DNA of 64,000 nt from Burkholderia sp. BCC0322 (GCF_902833045.1 NZ_CADFDU010000020.1:1-64000), one strand, 5' to 3'; numbered from the stretch's first letter, positions 9,040 through 18,770 are shown. Translations and numbers: made by a program. The notes: generated from the letters alone by a model not told the origin.

Positions 9040-9981
9040 TCATTGCCCGTCCGCGCGATCCCAGTACGGCGGATCGCCGAAATGCTCGGCCAGGAACGCG
9101 ATGAAGGCGAGTGTCTTCAGCGGCACATGCGCGCGGCTCGGGTAGACGGCCCAGATCGCGATGTCTTCCGCGAAAGGATAGTCGTCGAGCACGGTGACGA
9201 GCGCGCCGCTCGCGAGCAGCGGGCCGACGTCCCAGGTGGACTTGATCGCGATCCCGAAGCCGTCGACGAGCGCCTCGCGGATCGCCTCGCCATTGCTCGC
9301 GACGAGCCGGCCGTCGACCCGCACCGTGAGCGGGCCTTGCGGCGTGGCGAACGACCAGTCGCGCTGGTCGCCAAGGATCACGCATTCGTGCTGCGCAAGG
9401 TCGGCGGGATGGCGCGGCGTGCCGTGTTCGGCGAGATACGCGGGCGAGCAGCACAGCACGCGACGATTCACGGCAAGCTTGCGCGCGACGAGCGTCGAAT
9501 CCTTCAGTGCGCCGAGGCGGATCGCGACGTCGTAGCCGTCGTCGACGAGGTCGACGATCTCGTCCGACAGCCGCAGGTCGAGCGACACGGACGGATAGCG
9601 GCGCAGGAACGCGGGAATCACCGGCGCGACATGCTGGCGGCCGAACGACGACGACATCGACACCTTCAGCCGCCCGTACGGCTCGGTGCGGCCGTGCCCG
9701 ACCGACGCGCGGGCGGCGTCGGCGGCCGACAGCAGCGTGTCGGCGTGCGCCATGAAGACGTCGCCGTCCTGCGTGAGGCTGATGCGGCGCGTGGTGCGGT
9801 GCAGCAGCCGTGCGCCGAGCTGGCGCTCGAGCTGCGCGATGCGCGCGCTCGCGACCGCGGCCGACACGCCGAACTCGCGTCCGGCCGCGGTGACGTTCGC
9901 GAGTCGCGCCGCGCGCACGAACAGCGCGACGTTGAGCAGGTCGAGCGGCTTGTCGGGGGCCGGAATCGGATCGGAGGTCAT
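9040..9981 (-). CDS. LysR-family transcriptional regulator
   Basis: 313 residues. The N-terminal winged helix-turn-helix spans about 14-75 (LDLLNVALFVRAARLANVTAAGREFG, then SAAVASARIAQLERQLGARLLHRTTRRISLT). The substrate-binding domain follows from about 95. The profile matches the subgroup of LysR proteins that often sit divergent to a quinone reductase or alcohol dehydrogenase. The neighbouring oxidoreductase gene starts 123 bp away on the other strand, with a palindrome between them, so it probably controls that gene and itself. The effector is unknown. Confidence 0.9.
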   Translation of the reverse strand: MTSDPIPAPDKPLDLLNVALFVRAARLANVTAAGREFGVSAAVASARIAQLERQLGARLLHRTTRRISLTQDGDVFMAHADTLLSAADAARASVGHGRTEPYGRLKVSMSSSFGRQHVAPVIPAFLRRYPSVSLDLRLSDEIVDLVDDGYDVAIRLGALKDSTLVARKLAVNRRVLCCSPAYLAEHGTPRHPADLAQHECVILGDQRDWSFATPQGPLTVRVDGRLVASNGEAIREALVDGFGIAIKSTWDVGPLLASGALVTVLDDYPFAEDIAIWAVYPSRAHVPLKTLAFIAFLAEHFGDPPYWDRADGQ

Positions 9982-9991
9982 TATTCTGAAA

Positions 9992-10012
9992 TTCCTGAAA
10001 ATGTTTCAGGAA
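9992..10012. promoter_or_regulatory. Palindromic operator candidate between the LysR gene and oxidoreductase gene
   Basis: Arms TTCCTGAAA (9992-10000) and TTTCAGGAA (10004-10012) are exact complements around ATG. The site begins 11 bp before the LysR start codon and lies in the shared divergent region, where a LysR autoregulatory site is expected. A related half-site, TTCCTGAA, recurs at 10085-10092 next to the ribosome-binding site of the oxidoreductase gene. Confidence 0.65.
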
Positions 10013-10103
10013 ATATAGCGGTTTTATCGAATGATCGGGTTGCCTACGATGACGTTCATGGGGCTGCGCCGCGGCCCGGAGGATTTCCTGAAGGAGTGTC
10101 GTG

Positions 10104-11120
10104 ATGAAAGCCGTTGGACTGACCCGTTATCTGCCGATCGACGATCCGCAAGCCCTGCTCGACGTGGAGCTGCCGCAGCCCGTGCCGGGCCCGCGCGATC
10201 TGCTCGTGAAGGTCGAGGCGATTTCCGTGAACCCGGTGGACACCAAGGTGCGCGCGCCGAAGCCGCAGGTCGAGGACAAGCCGCGCGTGCTCGGCTGGGA
10301 TGCCGCCGGCACGGTAATCGCGGTCGGCGCCGACGTCACGCTGTTTCGGCCCGGCGACGAAGTGTTCTACGCGGGCAGCATCACGCGGCCGGGCGCGAAC
10401 AGCGAATTCCATACGGTCGACGAGCGGATCGCCGCGCTGAAGCCGCGCACGCTGGATTTCGCCGCATCCGCCGCGCTGCCGCTGACCACGCTGACCGCGT
10501 GGGAAGCGCTGTTCGACCGGCTGCACGTGTCGCCGCAGGGCGCCGACGCCGGCCGGTCGGTGCTGATCATCGGCGGCGCGGGTGGCGTGGGTTCGATCGC
10601 GATCCAGCTCGCGAAACAGCTCGGCAAGCTGCACGTGATCGCAACCGCGTCGCGGCCGGCGTCGGCCGAATGGGTGCGCGCGCTCGGTGCGGACGCCGTG
10701 GTCGACCATTTCGGCGATCTGCCTGCGCAGTTGCGCGAAGCCGGGCATCCGAACGTCGACTACGTGCTGATTTTCAACGACACGGATCGTCACTTTCCCG
10801 CCGCTGCGGAGGTAATCCGGCCGCAGGGCGGCATTTGCACGATCGTCGAGAACGACAAGCCGGTGCCGGTCGAACTGCTGAAGGCGAAGAGCGCCGCGTT
10901 TCACTGGGAATTCATGTTCACGCGCGCAATGTTCGAGACACCGGACATGATCGAACAGCACCGGATTCTCGGCGAAGTCGCTCGGCTCGTCGACGGCGGC
11001 ACGCTGCGCACCACGCTCGGCGAGCAGCTCGGCACGATCAATGCGGCGAACGTGCGACGCGCGCACCAGTTGCTCGAGGCCGGGCGTTCGATCGGCAAGC
11101 TCGTGCTGAGCGGCTTCTGA
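10104..11120 (+). CDS. Zinc-type alcohol dehydrogenase-like / quinone reductase family protein
   Basis: 338 residues of the medium-chain dehydrogenase/reductase superfamily. The N-terminal GroES-like fold covers about 1-125 (VKVEAISVNPVDTKVRAP, then LGWDAAGTVIAVG). The NAD(P)H Rossmann motif IIGGAGGVGSIAIQLAKQLG lies near 155. The cysteine and histidine zinc ligands of true alcohol dehydrogenases are absent, so an NADPH:quinone reductase or enone reductase role is more likely. ATG 10104 is seven bases after AAGGAG; GTG 10101 is possible. It is divergent from, and probably regulated by, the LysR gene. Confidence 0.85.
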   Translation: MKAVGLTRYLPIDDPQALLDVELPQPVPGPRDLLVKVEAISVNPVDTKVRAPKPQVEDKPRVLGWDAAGTVIAVGADVTLFRPGDEVFYAGSITRPGANSEFHTVDERIAALKPRTLDFAASAALPLTTLTAWEALFDRLHVSPQGADAGRSVLIIGGAGGVGSIAIQLAKQLGKLHVIATASRPASAEWVRALGADAVVDHFGDLPAQLREAGHPNVDYVLIFNDTDRHFPAAAEVIRPQGGICTIVENDKPVPVELLKAKSAAFHWEFMFTRAMFETPDMIEQHRILGEVARLVDGGTLRTTLGEQLGTINAANVRRAHQLLEAGRSIGKLVLSGF

Positions 11121-11279
11121 GCAGGTAGCGCGCGTAAGGTTGCGGCGCCGCGAACGCAAGCGGGGTAACACCCGATGCGTTCGAGGCGCACTGCATGCGG
11201 CTTGGCGGTAGACTGGCAGCGCATCATGCATCGAAAACCGCGCGGCACGCGCGTGCCGCCGCATACCAAGGAGGTCAGC

Positions 11280-11831
11280 ATGAGCCAGCACAGCTTGTCA
11301 GTCGCCGCATCGTGGTCGGTCGTGTTCGCGGCGGCGTGCGTCAGCGCGAGCGTATTCGCGGCGCCGCCGGTCAAGGGCAGCCTGAAGGGCGGCGGTACCG
11401 GCCAGCTCGAATACACCGTCAAGGTCGACTCGAAGACCTTCGGCAATACGCAGGAGACCCGCAAGATCCGTTCGGGCGAGACGGACGACTTCAACTGGAA
11501 GTCGGTGCCGCCGAGCGGCGCGGTCGCGATGCCCGACGGTTGCCCGAACGCCGACAGCCTGCCGCGCGACGAGAACGGCGCGATGGTGCGCCAGACCCAG
11601 GTGCGGCTCGCGCCGTCGATCGACGCAAAGGGGATCGCCAACGTGCAGATGAGCTTCCAGGCGGCCGCACCGAAGGGCACGCGCAGCGTGACGGCCGGCG
11701 GCAAGTCGCTGCAGTGCCCGGACGTCGTGTCGGTGAGCCAGGTGAAGTGGGTGTCGATCCCGACCAACGGCGGGTCGAAGTCCGTCACGATGAGCGACGG
11801 CACGAAAGTGACCGTGTCGATCAAGCGCTGA
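11280..11831 (+). CDS. Exported hypothetical protein, 183 aa (DUF6013-like)
   Basis: ATG 11280 follows a strong AAGGAGGT (11269-11276). Residues 1-29 form a signal peptide ending near SVFAA. The mature protein is basic with alternating short strands (GTGQLEYTVKVDSKTFG, then SVTMSDGTKVTVSIKR) and two cysteines (about residues 87 and 146). I believe it corresponds to a Burkholderia-restricted family annotated DUF6013, but this is from memory. It stands alone; no function is assigned. Confidence 0.75.
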   Translation: MSQHSLSVAASWSVVFAAACVSASVFAAPPVKGSLKGGGTGQLEYTVKVDSKTFGNTQETRKIRSGETDDFNWKSVPPSGAVAMPDGCPNADSLPRDENGAMVRQTQVRLAPSIDAKGIANVQMSFQAAAPKGTRSVTAGGKSLQCPDVVSVSQVKWVSIPTNGGSKSVTMSDGTKVTVSIKR

Positions 11832-12080
11832 GCGGCGAGCGCCGGCCGGCGCCGGAGCCGGTGTGCGCGCAACGATTCGACCGGCGGGCCGGCCCGGCGA
11901 CATGTGGCCGTTTCGTGTCGCCGTCACGGTGTTTCCCGCTACCTGCTGCGCGGTACCGTGTTGCTGCAACGGCAGGGTAGTCGTTTGACGTCCGACAGCG
12001 TCGCGTGGCGACCTGCGTGACGTCATGCGAATGGCGCGCTATGCTCGCCCGCATCATCACCTTCCTGTCACGACATCCCG

Positions 12081-12554
12081 ATGAAATGCCGAATGCGCGC
12101 GTTGCTGTGTGCCTTTGCGTTCGTCGCCGCGCACGCGCATGCGGCCGACGATTGCAGTTTCGTGAAGAAGGTCGAGCTGCCGTCGCGGCAGCAGGTGGCG
12201 GTCGTGTCGAGCGGCGTGCTCGAACCGTGCTCGACCGGCAGCTACGCGGTGCGCGTGTATTCGACCGCGCATGCCGCCCCCGGCTTCGATACCGACGATT
12301 ACGTAACGGGCGTGCTGCATGCGCGTGACGGTACGGTCACCGATGCGTTCACGGCCGACCTCGGCGCACGTGCGCCGCAGGCGCTCGTCGTGACGATGCG
12401 CTCGGCCGGCAGCGGCGGCTATGTCGGCGCGCAGGCCTATGTGACGACGCCGCGCGCGGTGAGGCTCGTCGCGTCGGTCGACGGCCTCGCGCCGGACGCG
12501 GACATCGCGGCCGCGTTGCGGCGGGCGGTCGGCAAGCGCCGCAGCGTGCGCTGA
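12081..12554 (+). CDS. Exported protein resembling PliI-type lysozyme inhibitor
   Basis: 157 residues. A signal peptide (1-21) ends at AHA-ADDCSF. The mature domain has paired cysteines (DDCSF and LEPCSTGSYAVRVYS) and the element MRSAGSGGYVGAQAYV. These resemble the PliI family of periplasmic inhibitors of invertebrate-type lysozyme, in which an exposed S-G-x-Y-like loop enters the enzyme active site. The match is from pattern recall and needs a profile search. It stands alone, convergent with fetB. Confidence 0.6.
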   Translation: MKCRMRALLCAFAFVAAHAHAADDCSFVKKVELPSRQQVAVVSSGVLEPCSTGSYAVRVYSTAHAAPGFDTDDYVTGVLHARDGTVTDAFTADLGARAPQALVVTMRSAGSGGYVGAQAYVTTPRAVRLVASVDGLAPDADIAAALRRAVGKRRSVR

Positions 12555-12595
12555 CCGGCGAACCGCGCGAACGCATCGCGCGTTGGCGCCGCGTG

Positions 12596-13399
12596 TCAGT
12601 GCGCGCGTTCTTCGAGCCGCGCCGCGAGAAAGCGGTGATCGGCCGAGAACAGTCGGCGATAGGTCATCAGCACCGCGCCGACCGTGCCGAGCGCCGAGGC
12701 CGCGGCGATCAGGAACATGATCACGATCTGGTAGCGCACGGCCTGCAGCGGCGACTGGCCGGCCAGCACCTGGCCCGTCATCATCCCCGGCAGGCTCACG
12801 ACGCCAACGACGGCCATCTGGTTCAGCGTCGGCAGCATACCGGCGCGCACGGCCTGGCGCGCAGCGTCCTGCGCGGCTTCCCAGCGCGTCGCGCCGAGCG
12901 CGAGTGCGGTTTCGACGCGATCGCGGCGCGCCGTGAGCTCTTCCATCATCCGCTCGACGCCGAGCGACACGCCCGTGAGCGTATTGCCGAGAATCATCCC
13001 GAGGATCGGAATCGCGTATTGCGGTGCGTACCACGGATGGATGCGGATCACGACGAACAGGCCGACCGCCGCGACGAACCAGCTGCTGAACCAGATCGAC
13101 GCGATGCTGTCGATGCGCTGGCCGCGATACGTGCGCTTGCCGCGCCCCGCGCCGGCGAACCCGGCGATCAGCGTCATCAGCGCGGTGAGCGGCAGCACGA
13201 CGGTCCAGTGAGGATGACCGAACACCCAGCCGAGCACGTAGCCGATCGCGAGCAACTGCACGACGGTGCGCACGGCCGCGAGCGCGAGCTTGCGGCCGAG
13301 GCCGAGCGACAGGGCCATCGAGATCGCGCCGTTGACCGCGACGAGCGCGGCGGCGATGCCGACGTCGACGAGGCTCAGGTCCTGCAGTGCGGGGCTCAT
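12596..13399 (-). CDS. fetB: ABC exporter permease FetB
   Basis: 267 residues of the UPF0014/FetB family, with about seven hydrophobic segments and the conserved central stretch AIPILGMILGNTLTGVSLG. The product is an inner-membrane protein. With FetA it exports iron in E. coli and protects against peroxide under iron stress. The ATG at 13399 overlaps the fetA stop (ATGA), so the two are translationally coupled. The C-terminal EMQ-type segment (MAVVGVVSLPGMMTGQVLAG) is the family hallmark. Confidence 0.9.
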   Translation of the reverse strand: MSPALQDLSLVDVGIAAALVAVNGAISMALSLGLGRKLALAAVRTVVQLLAIGYVLGWVFGHPHWTVVLPLTALMTLIAGFAGAGRGKRTYRGQRIDSIASIWFSSWFVAAVGLFVVIRIHPWYAPQYAIPILGMILGNTLTGVSLGVERMMEELTARRDRVETALALGATRWEAAQDAARQAVRAGMLPTLNQMAVVGVVSLPGMMTGQVLAGQSPLQAVRYQIVIMFLIAAASALGTVGAVLMTYRRLFSADHRFLAARLEERAH

Positions 13400-14097
13400 T
13401 GCGTGGCCTCCGTCGGGTTGGCGACCTGCATCACGCCGGCCTGCATCACGAGCCGCCTCGTGCCGATCCGCGCGGCCTGGGCCGGATCGTGCGAGATCCA
13501 CATGTACGCGCGGGCGCCGGGCGCCGCGTCGAACCATGCGCCGACGAGCGCCTCGATCGCGCGCGCCGACTCGGGGTCGAGCGCGGACGTCGGTTCGTCG
13601 AGCAGCAGCACGTCGGGATCGAGCTGCAGCACGCGCAGCAGCGCGGCGATCTGCGCTTCGCCGCCCGACAGGTCGCTCGCGCGCTTGTCGAGAAAGTCGG
13701 GGCCGCGGCCGGCCTGCGCGGCGAGCGCTTCGGCCCGCGCGCGATCGAACGCAACGTCGCGATAGATCGCGAGCGAATACGGATAGCGCAACTGCGATTC
13801 GACGGTGCCGTCCATCTGCGCGGGACGCTGGCGTACATAGGCGACGCTGCGACGGTAACGCGGGATCGCATTGCGCCGGATCGGTTTGCCGCGCCACAGG
13901 ATGTGGCCGCCGTCGAGCGGATCGAGCAGCGCGAGCGCGCGCAGCAGCACGCTCTTGCCCGACCCGGACGGCCCGGTGATAGCAATGCGCGATCCCGCGG
14001 CGAGGCTGAAATCGGTCGGGGCGAGCAGGGTCTTGCCGCTGCTGGCATCGCGTCGCGTGATGCGCTGTGCATCGATGAGGCCGGTGGGGGCTGTCAT
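13396..14097 (-). CDS. fetA: ABC exporter ATPase FetA
   Basis: 233 residues. Walker A GPSGSGKS is at 42-49, the signature is LSGGEAQ, Walker B is [12 protein letters not shown] and the H-loop is in MWISHDP. It energises FetB for iron export. The frame is open upstream to 14286 but ATG 14097 (MTAPTGLID) gives the normal length. It is divergent from the AsmA-family gene, with 152 bp between the starts. Confidence 0.9.
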   Translation of the reverse strand: MTAPTGLIDAQRITRRDASSGKTLLAPTDFSLAAGSRIAITGPSGSGKSVLLRALALLDPLDGGHILWRGKPIRRNAIPRYRRSVAYVRQRPAQMDGTVESQLRYPYSLAIYRDVAFDRARAEALAAQAGRGPDFLDKRASDLSGGEAQIAALLRVLQLDPDVLLLDEPTSALDPESARAIEALVGAWFDAAPGARAYMWISHDPAQAARIGTRRLVMQAGVMQVANPTEATQ

Positions 14098-14249
14098 GTC
14101 ACAAATGAAAAAAAGCGTTAATGGCGCCGAAACGTCACTACGGCGTGCGTCATAATACCGATTGAAAAGCCGCGGGTGTCGTGCGCCGTTCGTCCACGCA
14201 AGCGGCCCGGCATGGCGCGGCATCATTTCAGAACAACTACGGAACCGCC

Positions 14250-16544
14250 ATGACGCTAACCCGAGCCATCGGCAAATCGGCTGCATGGATCGTCGGTATC
14301 GTCGCGGTGCTCATCGCGGCGGCCGGCGTCTTTCTCTTCGCCTTCGACTGGAACCGCGCGAAACCGTGGGTCAACGAACAGGTCACAGCCGCACTCGGCC
14401 GCCCATTCGCGATCAACGGCGACCTGAAGATCGGCTGGCGCCGCCCCGACGGCGAAACCGGCTGGCGCGCGTGGGTGCCCTGGCCGAGCTTTACGGCCAC
14501 CCAGCTCGAGATCGGCAACCCCGACTGGGCGAAGTCGCCCAAGTTCGTCACGCTCGACGCCGCGCACTTCGATCTCGCGATCCTGCCGCTGCTCGCGCAT
14601 GAAATCGTGATCCCGTCGATCGACGTCGTGAATCCGGCCGTCGACCTCGAGCGCCTTGCCGACGGCCGTAACACGTGGACCTTCCAGTTCAAGCAATCGT
14701 CGCAGCCGTCGCCGTGGAAAGTGCGGCTCGACAGCTTCGGCTTCGCGACGGGTACCGTCACGTATCGCGACGCGATCACGAAGGCCGACCTGACCGTCGC
14801 GATCGATACGCTCGGGCAGCCGATTCCGCTCGGCGACGTGCTGAAGGAGCAGGAGCAGACCTCGCGCGCGGCATCGGCGCAGCGTGTCGGCAAGCACGGC
14901 GCCGCGCAACTGAGCGCGAAGGCCAATGCGGAGGCCGCGTCGAGCGCTTCCGCCGCGCAGGCTGCGAGTGCGGCGTCGGCAACGGGCGCGTCGGCCGCGT
15001 CTGCCGTGGCGGCGGCTTCGTCTTCTTCGGCCACCTCTTCGGCATCGGCGGCTGCCGCCGCCGCCGCATCCAGTGCAAGCGGCGTCGCGGCGCCCGCGAA
15101 GCCGTCCGGCCCGACCTATGCGTTCGGGCTGAAGGTCGACGGCCGCTACAAGAACGTGCCGATCAGCGGTACCGGCAAGCTGGGCGGCGTGCTCGCGATC
15201 CAGGACGCGTCGCGGCCGTTCCCGCTGCAGGCCGACGTGAAGGCCGGCGACACGCGACTCGCGATCGTCGGCACGCTGACCGATCCGATGCATCTCGCGG
15301 CCATCGACCTGCGGCTGTGGCTGCAGGGCACGTCGATGTCGCATCTCTATCAGCTCAGCGGCATCACGCTGCCCGATACGCCGCCTTACGCGACCGAAGG
15401 TCGGCTGATCGGCAACTTCAAGCGGAAGGCCAGCACGTTCCGCTACGAGAATTTCAACGGCCGCGTCGGCGGCAGCGATCTCGGCGGCACGCTGGTCTAC
15501 GAGCAGCGCGAACCGCGCCCGAAGCTGTCGGGCGAGCTCGTGTCGAACCTGCTGCAGTTCTCCGATCTCGCTCCGGTGATCGGCGCGGATACGGCCGCGA
15601 GCAAGGCCAGGCGCGGCGACACGACGAAACAGCCGTCGAGCCGCGTGCTGCCGGTTGAAACCTTCCGCACCGACCGCTGGCGCGCACTCGACGCGGACGT
15701 CAAGTTCACGGGCCGCAAGCTGGTCAAGAGTTCGGACCTGCCGATCACCAACCTGTACACGCACATCGTGATGACGGACGGGGTGCTGTCGCTCGAGCCG
15801 CTGCAGTTCGGCGTCGCGGGCGGCACGCTCGCAACGACCGCGCATCTGGACGGCAGCGGTGCGCCGCTGAAGGGCCGCTTCACGGTGGCCGCGCGGCATC
15901 TGAAGCTCAAGCAACTGTTCCCGGCGCAGAAGGTCATGCAGTCGGCGCTCGGCGAGATCAACGGCGATGCGTCGCTATCGGCGACCGGCAATTCGCCGGC
16001 CGCGCTGGCCGCGACGTCGACCGGCGAGGTGAAGGCGCTCGTGACGGACGGCCGTATCAGCCGCCTGCTGATGGAAGCGGCGGGGCTGAACGTCGCGAAC
16101 GTCGTCTACGAGAAGCTGTTCGGCAACAACGACGTGAAGATCAACTGCGCAGCGATCGACTTCGTCGCGACCAACGGCATCCTCGACCCTAAGGTGTTCG
16201 CGCTCGATACGGACGACGCGCTGATCAACGTCGACGGCCCGATCAGCCTGCGCGACGAAACGTTGAACCTGAAGATCCACCCGCACACGAAGGGGTTCCG
16301 GATCTTCTCGCTGCGCTCGCCGCTGTACGCGAAGGGTACGTTCAAGAACCCGGACGTCGGCGTCGATGCCGGCGCGCTCGCGTTGCGTGCCGGTGCGATG
16401 GTCGGCCTCGGGCTGATCAACCCGTTCGCGGCCCTGATTCCGCTGATCGCACCGAGCAACAACAGGGATGTGCCTTGCTCGGAACTGTTCGGTCAGATGA
16501 ATGCGAAGGCGGCGCAGCGGGCGGCCGCGAAGGCCGGCAAGTGA
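14250..16544 (+). CDS. AsmA-family protein with Ala/Ser-rich insert
   Basis: 764 residues from ATG 14250. One N-terminal membrane anchor (about 10-33) is followed by an AsmA N-terminal domain (WVNEQVTAALGRPFAINGDLKIGW) and a long beta-rich body, ending in the AsmA-2 type region (NPDVGVDAGALALRAGAMVGLGLINPFAALIPLI). Family members are periplasmic, bridge-like proteins linked to outer-membrane lipid homeostasis. Residues about 215-290 are almost pure Ala and Ser with no predicted fold, an insert separating the N-terminal domain from the body. The gene converges with the lipocalin-like gene 6 bp away. Confidence 0.85.
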   Translation: MTLTRAIGKSAAWIVGIVAVLIAAAGVFLFAFDWNRAKPWVNEQVTAALGRPFAINGDLKIGWRRPDGETGWRAWVPWPSFTATQLEIGNPDWAKSPKFVTLDAAHFDLAILPLLAHEIVIPSIDVVNPAVDLERLADGRNTWTFQFKQSSQPSPWKVRLDSFGFATGTVTYRDAITKADLTVAIDTLGQPIPLGDVLKEQEQTSRAASAQRVGKHGAAQLSAKANAEAASSASAAQAASAASATGASAASAVAAASSSSATSSASAAAAAAASSASGVAAPAKPSGPTYAFGLKVDGRYKNVPISGTGKLGGVLAIQDASRPFPLQADVKAGDTRLAIVGTLTDPMHLAAIDLRLWLQGTSMSHLYQLSGITLPDTPPYATEGRLIGNFKRKASTFRYENFNGRVGGSDLGGTLVYEQREPRPKLSGELVSNLLQFSDLAPVIGADTAASKARRGDTTKQPSSRVLPVETFRTDRWRALDADVKFTGRKLVKSSDLPITNLYTHIVMTDGVLSLEPLQFGVAGGTLATTAHLDGSGAPLKGRFTVAARHLKLKQLFPAQKVMQSALGEINGDASLSATGNSPAALAATSTGEVKALVTDGRISRLLMEAAGLNVANVVYEKLFGNNDVKINCAAIDFVATNGILDPKVFALDTDDALINVDGPISLRDETLNLKIHPHTKGFRIFSLRSPLYAKGTFKNPDVGVDAGALALRAGAMVGLGLINPFAALIPLIAPSNNRDVPCSELFGQMNAKAAQRAAAKAGK
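14910..15095 (+). repeat. Low-complexity Ala/Ser coding tract inside the AsmA gene
   Basis: Codons here are mostly GCG, GCC, GCA, TCG, TCC and AGC, giving a stretch of alternating Ala and Ser in the protein. It has no fixed repeat unit but is clearly low complexity. It probably acts as a flexible linker and is a likely site of length variation between strains. Confidence 0.75.
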
Positions 16545-16550
16545 CGGGCG

Positions 16551-17009
16551 TCAGCGGCCCGCGCGCACCCAGAGCAGCACGGCATCGACTTCCCGGCCGT
16601 CGATCCGTACCGGGGCGGCGGTGCCGAGCTGCAGGCGATCGCCGCCGCCGTCGAGCCTGACCGCGCGCGGCTGGACGTTGCCGATCCAGTTCGGGAACAG
16701 GCTGACGTCCATTTCGTGGGTCAGCGTGCCGTCGTCGGCGACGTGAAAGGGGCCGGAATAGGCGATGTAGCCGCCGGCCGCCGCCGCGCGTTCGTCGGCG
16801 GTGCCGCCCTGCAGGTCGCCGTCCGCGTAGGGCGGCCGGCCGGCGGCCATCAGTTGGGCAGACATGTAGCCGTCAGGCGTGTAGAGGATCCAGCCGCGCG
16901 CGTCGCGGCCGAGCGGGTAGGTGACCGCGCTGCCGTCGCGCGGGCGGATTTCGTAGGACACGAGGCGCCACGCGCCGACGAGTTGTTCGCGAAGCTGGCT
17001 GGCAAGCAT
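16551..17009 (-). CDS. Lipocalin-like domain protein, 152 aa
   Basis: ATG 17009 gives MLASQLREQLVGAWRLVSYE, the usual opening of the lipocalin-like family (PF13924 type). The LVGAWRLVSYEIR start, the GWILYTPDGYMSAQL strand pair, the GGYIAYSGPFHVADDG segment and the NWIGNVQPRAVRLDGGGDRLQLGT strands are all family marks. There is no signal peptide, so it is probably cytosolic. The family is common but its ligand is unknown. The frame runs open to 17129 without a better start. Confidence 0.8.
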   Translation of the reverse strand: MLASQLREQLVGAWRLVSYEIRPRDGSAVTYPLGRDARGWILYTPDGYMSAQLMAAGRPPYADGDLQGGTADERAAAAGGYIAYSGPFHVADDGTLTHEMDVSLFPNWIGNVQPRAVRLDGGGDRLQLGTAAPVRIDGREVDAVLLWVRAGR

Positions 17010-17177
17010 GCGGGATTCCGGTAAGGCGGCGGTGGGGCGCGTGCCGCCGTGTTGGCGGGCTGCCGGGCGCCGGGCCAGGGGGCTTGAAATACGCTGCCGG
17101 AACGGCGTGGTCGGCAGTTTCTCCGACACCTGCTAAAATACACGGTTTTCCGTCGATTTATCCTTTCGGGACCTGCC

Positions 17178-18770
17178 GTGCTTTCTACTGCCAACATCAC
17201 GATGCAATTCGGGCCGAAGCCCTTGTTCGAGAACATCTCGGTCAAATTCGGCGAGGGCAACCGCTATGGTCTGATCGGCGCAAACGGCTGCGGCAAGTCG
17301 ACCTTCATGAAGATCCTCGGCGGCGACCTCGAGCCGAGCGCCGGCAACGTCGCGCTGGAGCCGAACGTCCGCCTGGGCAAGCTGCGCCAGGACCAGTTCG
17401 CGTACGAAGACGTGCGCGTGCTCGACGTCGTGATGATGGGCCACACCGAGATGTGGGCCGCCATGACCGAGCGTGACGCGATCTACGCGAACCCGGAAGC
17501 CACCGACGACGACTACATGCATGCCGCCGAGCTCGAAGGCAAGTTCGCCGAATACGGCGGCTACGACGCCGAGGCGCGCGCGGGCGCGCTGCTGCTCGGC
17601 ATCGGCATCGAGGAGAAGTTCCACAACGGCACGATGGCCGACGTCGCGCCGGGCTGGAAGCTGCGGGTGCTGCTCGCACAGGCGCTGTTCTCGAAGCCGG
17701 ACGTGCTGCTGCTCGACGAACCGACCAACAACCTCGACATCAACTCGATCCGTTGGCTCGAGCACACGCTCAACGAGTACAACTCGACGATGATCATCAT
17801 CTCGCACGATCGTCACTTCCTGAACTCGGTGTGCACGCACATGGCCGACATGGACTTCGGCACGCTGAAGGTCTGGCCGGGCAACTACGACGACTACATG
17901 CTCGCATCGGCACAGGCGCGCGAGCGCCAGGCCGCGGCGAACGCACGTGCGAAGGAGCGCGTGGCCGAGCTGCAGGACTTCGTGCGCCGCTTCTCGGCAA
18001 ACAAGTCGAAGGCCCGCCAGGCGACGAGCCGCGCGAAGCAGATCGACAAGATCAAGATCGAGGAATTCAAGCCGTCGTCGCGCCAGAACCCGTTCATTCG
18101 TTTCGAGTTCGAGAAGAAGCTGCACAACGTCGCGGTGGTGGCTGAAGAGATCACGAAGAAGTACGAGCGCACGATCTTCCAGAACTTCAACCTGTCGGTG
18201 CAGCCGGGCGAGCGGATTGCGATCATCGGCGAGAACGGCGCGGGCAAGACGACGCTGCTGCGTTCGCTGCTCGGCGCGCTCGAGCTTGATCACGGCACGG
18301 TGAAGTGGTCGGAGAACGCGAATGTCGGCTACATGCCGCAGGACACGTACGAGGAGTTCCCGAACGACATCACGCTGATGGACTGGATCGACCAGTACCG
18401 CAAGGACGGCGACGACGAAACGATGGTGCGCGGCACGCTGGGCCGCCTGCTGTTCTCGTCGGACGACATCAAGAAGTCGGTGAAGGTGCTGTCGGGCGGC
18501 GAGAAGGGCCGCATGATCTGGGGCAAGCTGATGCTCGGCCGCCACAACGTGCTGCTGATGGACGAGCCGACCAACCACATGGACATGGAATCCATCGAGT
18601 CGCTGCAGATTGCGCTCGAGCAGTTCGAAGGCACGCTGATCTTCGTGTCGCACGACCGTGAGTTCGTGAGCGGGCTGGCGAACCGGATCATCGAAGTGCG
18701 CACGGACGGCACGCTGTTCGACTTCGGCGGCAATTACGAGGAGTTCCTGACGAGCCAGGGGCAGGAATAA
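17178..18770 (+). CDS. ybiT: ABC-F family ATPase YbiT
   Basis: 530 residues with two ABC domains in one chain and no membrane segments. Walker A sites are at about 34-42 (GANGCGKST) and 351-359 (GENGAGKTT), each with a DEPTN Walker B and an SHDRHF or SHDREF H-loop. The inter-domain linker (about 240-310) is charged and helical ([23 protein letters not shown]). The sequence follows E. coli YbiT closely throughout. ABC-F proteins act on the ribosome and translation. The start is GTG 17178. A TAAAAT -10 lies at 17134-17139, with no clear -35. Confidence 0.92.
   Translation: MLSTANITMQFGPKPLFENISVKFGEGNRYGLIGANGCGKSTFMKILGGDLEPSAGNVALEPNVRLGKLRQDQFAYEDVRVLDVVMMGHTEMWAAMTERDAIYANPEATDDDYMHAAELEGKFAEYGGYDAEARAGALLLGIGIEEKFHNGTMADVAPGWKLRVLLAQALFSKPDVLLLDEPTNNLDINSIRWLEHTLNEYNSTMIIISHDRHFLNSVCTHMADMDFGTLKVWPGNYDDYMLASAQARERQAAANARAKERVAELQDFVRRFSANKSKARQATSRAKQIDKIKIEEFKPSSRQNPFIRFEFEKKLHNVAVVAEEITKKYERTIFQNFNLSVQPGERIAIIGENGAGKTTLLRSLLGALELDHGTVKWSENANVGYMPQDTYEEFPNDITLMDWIDQYRKDGDDETMVRGTLGRLLFSSDDIKKSVKVLSGGEKGRMIWGKLMLGRHNVLLMDEPTNHMDMESIESLQIALEQFEGTLIFVSHDREFVSGLANRIIEVRTDGTLFDFGGNYEEFLTSQGQE

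Noticed and set aside
14910-15095. CRISPR or VNTR array
   Set aside because: The tract is coding, with no regular repeat unit or spacers.
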